Part shown: positions 60,193 through 64,000 of the stretch, one piece after another
Layout: the number at the start of each line of letters is the position of its first letter
Numbering within the stretch: the first letter of the stretch is position 1
Source: Nephrocerus scutellatus
Taxonomy: Eukaryota > Arthropoda > Insecta > Diptera > Pipunculidae
Assembly: GCA_947095585.1 (NCBI GenBank)
Contig: OX352761.1
Coordinates: 134,880,277 to 134,944,276 of the forward strand
DNA length: 64,000 bases
Direction: 5' to 3'
Translations under genes and position numbers: made by a program
The notes under the pieces: generated by a model
Told to the model about the DNA's origin: nothing
What the model saw: the letters and a program-made list of their open reading frames with translations, nothing else
Databases searched by the model: none

Positions 60193-60329
60193 AGATTTTG
60201 TAGTATGAGGAAGGGAAAGGTCCGCCACTGCAGAGCCTCTTGCCGTGGTAAGGCTGTCTTGATGACTTGAAACCGGAGGGCGCCAGGTATCCGGAGTTCC
60301 GTGCTAGCGACCAAAATTCTCATGGCCAT
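60171..60329 (-). CDS. Upstream ORF overlapping the ORF1 start (52 codons)
   Basis: ATG at 60329, stop TAA at 60173-60171, in a different frame from ORF1, overlapping the ORF1 start by 22 nt. A second uORF (ATG at 60333, nine codons) and an in-frame ATG at 60323 are also present. Nothing suggests a functional peptide. It matters because scanning ribosomes must pass or reinitiate after these AUGs to reach ORF1. Purely a sequence observation. Confidence 0.35.
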   Translation of the reverse strand: MAMRILVASTELRIPGALRFQVIKTALPRQEALQWRTFPFLILQNLWIVSKI

Positions 60330-60553
60330 TCATCCCTCAGCGCACGTGTCTCACCTTGGATTGAGGATTATTTATCGAGGTTCTCTCCTCTAGATCCGTT
60401 GAATTTTGCAAGACAGGATCACCTCGTGTAGGTGGGTAGATTGTACCCTTCAACGGTCTTGCAGCGAGAGAGGCTATGTGTTGCGCGTTTTCGTTGCCTG
60501 ATCCAAGGAGGAGGATTCCGAGGAGCCCAGCCTTCCCTGGATTTCTCGATCCC
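60193..60553 (-). promoter_or_regulatory. 5' leader / internal promoter region of the retrotransposon
   Basis: 361 bp from the element's first base (60553, starting GGGATCGAG on the minus strand) to the ORF1 ATG. Non-LTR elements need a promoter inside the transcribed leader, so this is where it should be. I see no TATA box or clear initiator; three upstream AUGs lie in its last third. Confidence 0.55.
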
Positions 60554-60566
60554 AGAAGAAAGACTT
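60554..60566. repeat. Target-site duplication, right copy (agaagaaagactt)
   Basis: Identical to 55114-55126 and adjacent to the 5' end of the element. Confidence 0.93.
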
Positions 60567-61250
60567 AATCGATGCCACACTTAGCTAGCACAGTTCACTG
60601 ACTTCTACACTAAACGTATCTTACTTGATCCAGAAAAGGAAGGTGATCTGACTTTTGAAGATGATTATAACATGGCCGTCGCAACGCTGATAAATTGGGT
60701 TAGTAAAAAATCAATCATTCAACAAGTAGTGCCACCGCAGCCAGATCACACGTTTAGTTTCAATAGTTCAATTTCGGTACAGAAGCTGAGTTCAAACTTC
60801 TGAAAATCAACATACCGAAATTTTGCGAGAAGTAACACGGAATGACCGTCCTTTTTCTACTCAAAAACCATCCATGATGCGAAAACATTGAGTGCGGTCC
60901 AAAAGTTCCAATATTTAAGGAACCTGCTCTAGGGTGAAGCTGCTTCTTTGCTTCGAGATATGCTGGTCACCGAAAATAATTATAGTGTTGCGCTAGCAAA
61001 GTTGTAAGAACGGAATGACCACAAAAGACTCATCGTCAATGCATTCATCCGAAAATTCGTCACTCAGCCTGTCATTCAAAATTCAAGTGCTGGCACTCTG
61101 CGAATAATGATGGATACTTCGGAAGAAGTTGTCCGATGTTTGGATGCGTTAGGTGATAGCGCACAAGCCGAAATCCATTGCTCATCTATCTTTAACTTGA
61201 CAAATTGTGACTTGTCAGGGCTCCGCCAGCGAATTGCTTCACTGTGAAAC
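60567..61250 (+). pseudogene. BEL/Pao LTR-retrotransposon gag relic
   Basis: Plus-strand frames with several stops read LSAVQKFQYLRNLL (about 60885-60930), GEAASLLRDMLVTENNYSVA (about 60935-60995), NAFIRKFVTQPVIQNSSAGT (about 61040-61100) and SEEVVRCLDALGDSAQAE (about 61118-61172). This is the DUF1759-type gag block of BEL/Pao elements. The intact LOA/I-type element inserted into its front part; the left flank at about 55060-55113 continues the frame. Protease, RT and LTRs were not found. Dead copy. Confidence 0.8.
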
Positions 61251-62344
61251 AACGACTACATAAATGTTCTCCAAAACCTGATATAAAACCAATAAATACA
61301 ATATATGCAATTGAACTTAGTTTTATTTTTTTGTCCCATTCCAAGTTCTTTCACGCGCCGTGGCTGTGGCATCATCGACGTCGCCACATCGTCATGGCAT
61401 TTAATTTTTTACCCGTCTATTTGTGCTCTTAATTAAAAATGCATTGAATTTATGCATAATTTTGCACGATAAGAGCCTGTGCTGCTGATTGCATAGTGGT
61501 TCGACGTCGTATAAGAAATAAGCTGCTTCTGCACAGCCAATGGTGTGAGGTGCAGAGCGGGACATACTTGTTCAATGCAATTCTAGTCGTTGCAGTCGCA
61601 GGTAGTTAATGCACATTTGATGTTCACTTTTTCACCATTAACATAACTCTTGACTGGAGTGTAGTAAAAAGTGGCAGAGGCAAAATGGAAGTACATAAAT
61701 GCATGTATTTATACATATATGTACATTGTCCATAGAGTTTTTTTCGTTTTGGCAAGGCGTAAGGGGCGCGTAACGAATGTATGTGGACTCGCATATATAA
61801 TATTTTAATTAAATTGATAAAATTAATTATGTTGCTTCGACTTCCTATTCAAAAACTAAGAATAAGTGATGTTGATACTGAAAATAAGAAGATTTACTGC
61901 AGGGAATGGCAGCCATTACTTTCATTGATTGCTTTGTTAATTGTAGAACTGACTTTCAGAGCATAAAGAAATCTGTTCAGATAATTATTTTTATTTAATT
62001 ACAAACCTAGTGACTTCCAGTGCATCCGACTGTATTCTACTTGAACATAAATTAAAAATCCTTTCAGGTCGACATTGTTCCTTCGTAGATTATTATGAGT
62101 TTTAGCTTGGCATGCGGACCAGTGTAACACTTTGTGTCAGTTATTTAACCTTTTGATATCATTTTTTGTGTAAATTCTCGAATAACCAAAATTATACTGA
62201 ATTCCACTATAAATGCTGAAAAATAAAAAGACATGCGAAGCACTGCAACCCAACAACAAAACAACCACAATCGCAAAGCAAAGCAGCGCTGCTTACAGCG
62301 AACCAGAGCATACAGAGCACCGTCATTATAGTATGACATGAAAA
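61251..62344. other. AT-rich stretch without recognisable genes
   Basis: No gene, RNA or repeat family supported. Confidence 0.5.
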
Positions 62345-62480
62345 AATTTGTATGGTAGCCCCACGAACCCGAGGCATGAGGGTCCCAAAATGTTAATAGA
62401 AAGTGTTGTCATGGGAAATACACATGTGTGCAAAGTTTGAATAAAATCAGTCTTTAGAAAGTGGGTAAAAAATTTAAATT
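62345..62480 (-). repeat. Dispersed repeat, copy 2
   Basis: The reverse complement of 62390-62460 (ttttattcaaactttgcaca, then catgtgtatttccc, then atgacaacactttctat) matches 45850-45905 on the plus strand. Confidence 0.55.
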
Positions 62481-62766
62481 TTAAAAACATAGCTACTCGT
62501 AAATATGAGTGAATAAAAATAAAAACTGGTTTAAAAACGCCCGAATAAAAATATTTTGACTGGCTAAAGATTTAATTATGTAGATGGACATAAACACTGA
62601 TCCCAAGGATTATAAAAGATGCCACACTGATCGGCTGAGCTACTGATAACAGAATAAAATAAAAATTCAATCCGACTTCATTGTGGATCTTATAGCCGTG
62701 CCTGGCTGTTCTGTCGCGAATCACCTAGAATGCACTTAACATACTGATATAATATAAATAAATATA

Positions 62767-63560
62767 TCTATACTAATATTATAAAGAGGGGTTGTGTGTA
62801 GGAGGTAATCTACGAAACTACTGGACCGATTTCAAAAATTCTTTCATCAGTATTTAGAATGGACTTTCAAGATGCACATAGGTCGTATATAATCCCGCTT
62901 TCGTGCCGACCAATTTTGTAACTAAACAACTAAATTCTACGAAAAAACTATGTGCTCCACTTTTCGCTGTTCTGCTTTCGGTGCTGTGTATTGTCCGCAT
63001 CACTTGAGAACGGCTGGAACGATTTGGCTCATTTATTATTTTTACAATGTTCGTCATAGTCCTAAATATGCTTATACGGAAAGACAAATTAGAAAAATTT
63101 CCCGGAAAATTAGAAAATTCGGGAAAAACTTGAAGCAATATTTTCCATGGGACCCTCAACAGAATCACAAAAGACCCTCAAAATACCCCATGGAGACCCC
63201 CAAAAGACCCTTAAAATAATCATATAAGACCCCCAAAAAAGTCATTAAAGACCCCCAAAAGATCATGAACAGCCCCTCAAAAGAACCCCCAAAAACCTTC
63301 AAAAGATCCTCAAAAGACTCAAAAAAGACCCACAAAAGACCCTCAAAAAACTCCCAAAAGACCCACAAAAGTCCCTTAAAAGACTAATGACTCTTAAGCT
63401 ATTACCTATTAGACCCTCAAAAGACACTTAAAACCGACAAAAAACCTTTAAAAGACCCCCAAGATACCTTCCGAAGACCCTCAAAGGACCCCCAAAAGAC
63501 CCTTAAAATATCTTCAAAAGACCCCCCAGAGGACCCTCAAAAGTTCATACCGAATATCAT
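62767..63560 (+). mobile_element. Helitron-like element, 5' end with C/A-rich minisatellite
   Basis: Starts after A with TCTATACTAATATTATAAAG (62767-62786). The next 350 bp, containing gaaactactggaccgatttc and ttcaaaaattctttcatcag, match the element at 743-1420. A minisatellite occupies 63160-63545. No CTAG-type end was found in the remaining sequence, so the 3' end is missing, altered or beyond the window. Confidence 0.55.
63160..63545. repeat. Degenerate minisatellite, core agaccctcaaa (10-11 bp)
   Basis: About thirty irregular units built on aaaagaccc(t/c)c, with insertions; low complexity, C/A-rich on the plus strand. It creates a spurious glycine/phenylalanine-rich open frame on the minus strand. 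Confidence 0.85.
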
Positions 63561-64000
63561 ACAAATCGGTTGAGAAATGACAGTTCCCAAAATTTAAAAA
63601 TGTAACACATTAATGTGACTCAAAATCGGAACAAAAAATAATTTTTGACACCGTATTAACTCCGTACTTTTCTCCTCACCGCTCCTTTAACTTCAAAAAT
63701 TTCGTGTATCATAAAGCATTGCAATGAACGAAATAGTGATGTTCAAGCAAAAAATCAAAACAAACAAATCCTGAGCCTAAAGATATGCAATTTTTTTTTG
63801 TAATTTCTTAATTATAATAATACAATTCAATACAGTGCTTATTCTTAGATACGAGTATGTTCAGTGCGATAAATGAGTTTTTAATACAATACTTTCAAAT
63901 TTCTATAATAAGATAAATATGCGTTGCCAAGTACAATTAATTGGTTGTGTTTAGATAATACATGAAAGGCAATATTTAGCCCTCTAAAAACTGGTTTTCT
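63561..64000. other. AT-rich stretch without recognisable genes
   Basis: No supported feature. A short block (atcatacaaatcggttgaga, about 63557-63576) resembles internal sequence often seen near such Helitron-like elements, but this is only an impression. Confidence 0.4.

Larger units (their letters stand above)
55127..60553 (-). mobile_element. Full-length LOA/I-group non-LTR retrotransposon
   Basis: The element is 5427 bp and reads on the minus strand: 5' leader (60193-60553), ORF1 (60192-58798), ORF2 (58826-55209), 3' UTR and (TAA)n tail (55208-55127). Both ORFs are open from first ATG to stop, and the flanking 13-bp duplication is perfect, so insertion was recent on the scale of this region. 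The domain set (ORF1 with an RRM-like region and no CCHC; ORF2 with AP-type endonuclease, RT, RNase H and a C-terminal CCHC) and the TAA tail fit the LOA/I group. LOA is my preferred clade from the ORF1 type, without a tree. It probably moves by target-primed reverse transcription. Confidence 0.92.

Noticed and set aside
60193..60228. Starting ORF1 at the GTG at 60228 (476 aa)
   Set aside because: The frame is open but the codon is GTG, no upstream in-frame ATG exists before a stop, and the first ATG is at 60192.
63165..63368. Gly/Phe/Leu-rich minus-strand open frame
   Set aside because: It is a translation of the agaccctcaaa minisatellite.

Overview
This window is non-coding, repeat-rich DNA from an insect nuclear genome. 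The AT-rich background, the long run of decayed transposons, and the mix of LOA/I-type, RTE-type, jockey/CR1-type and R1-type non-LTR retrotransposons, BEL/Pao, pogo, mariner/IS630-like and Helitron-like pieces point to a higher fly (Diptera). A tephritid-like fly is my best guess, but that is inference. I found no host protein-coding gene, rRNA or functional tRNA that I can support. The window could be intergenic or lie inside a very large intron.

The one intact mobile element is a full-length LOA/I-group non-LTR retrotransposon on the minus strand, 55127-60553. It has a 5' leader with upstream AUGs, ORF1 (464 aa from its first ATG, RRM-like region, no zinc knuckle), ORF2 (1205 aa: endonuclease, reverse transcriptase, RNase H, C-terminal CCHC), a short 3' UTR and a (TAA)n tail. 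A perfect 13-bp target-site duplication (55114-55126 and 60554-60566) flanks it. It sits in a decayed BEL/Pao gag relic that resumes at 60567. About 420 bp away, at 54456-54702 on the opposite strand, is a diverged fragment of a related element in which the end of ORF1 is joined directly to a (TAA)n tail.

The rest is a graveyard of older elements. RTE-clade relics lie at 1-625, 5130-6170, 24385-25735, 32640-32990, 42480-42840 with 43691-44130, and 47735-49797. Jockey/CR1-like relics lie at 13769-15400, 18060-18895, 27960-29505 and 38300-39460, with small RT pieces at 20470-20660, 29900-30205 and 37890-38225. RNase-H-bearing R1/I-like relics lie at 8043-8960 and 34150-35495, and an RT scrap at 51790-52015. 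DNA transposons are a pogo/Tigger relic (23487-24330) and two IS630/mariner-like relics (29512-29625, 42890-43690). Helitron-like termini occur at 743-1420, 1660-1856, 7751-7985, 10057-10588, 25736-25821 and 62767 onward. A tRNA-derived SINE is present twice (13577-13768, 47506-47700).

Simple and tandem repeats include (CA)77 at 46102-46255, a degenerate tandem array at 52050-52870 with a lone related unit at 12895-13000, and a short C/A-rich minisatellite at 63160-63545. The remaining stretches look like ordinary AT-rich unique DNA with scattered microsatellites; they are listed so that the reader knows they were examined.
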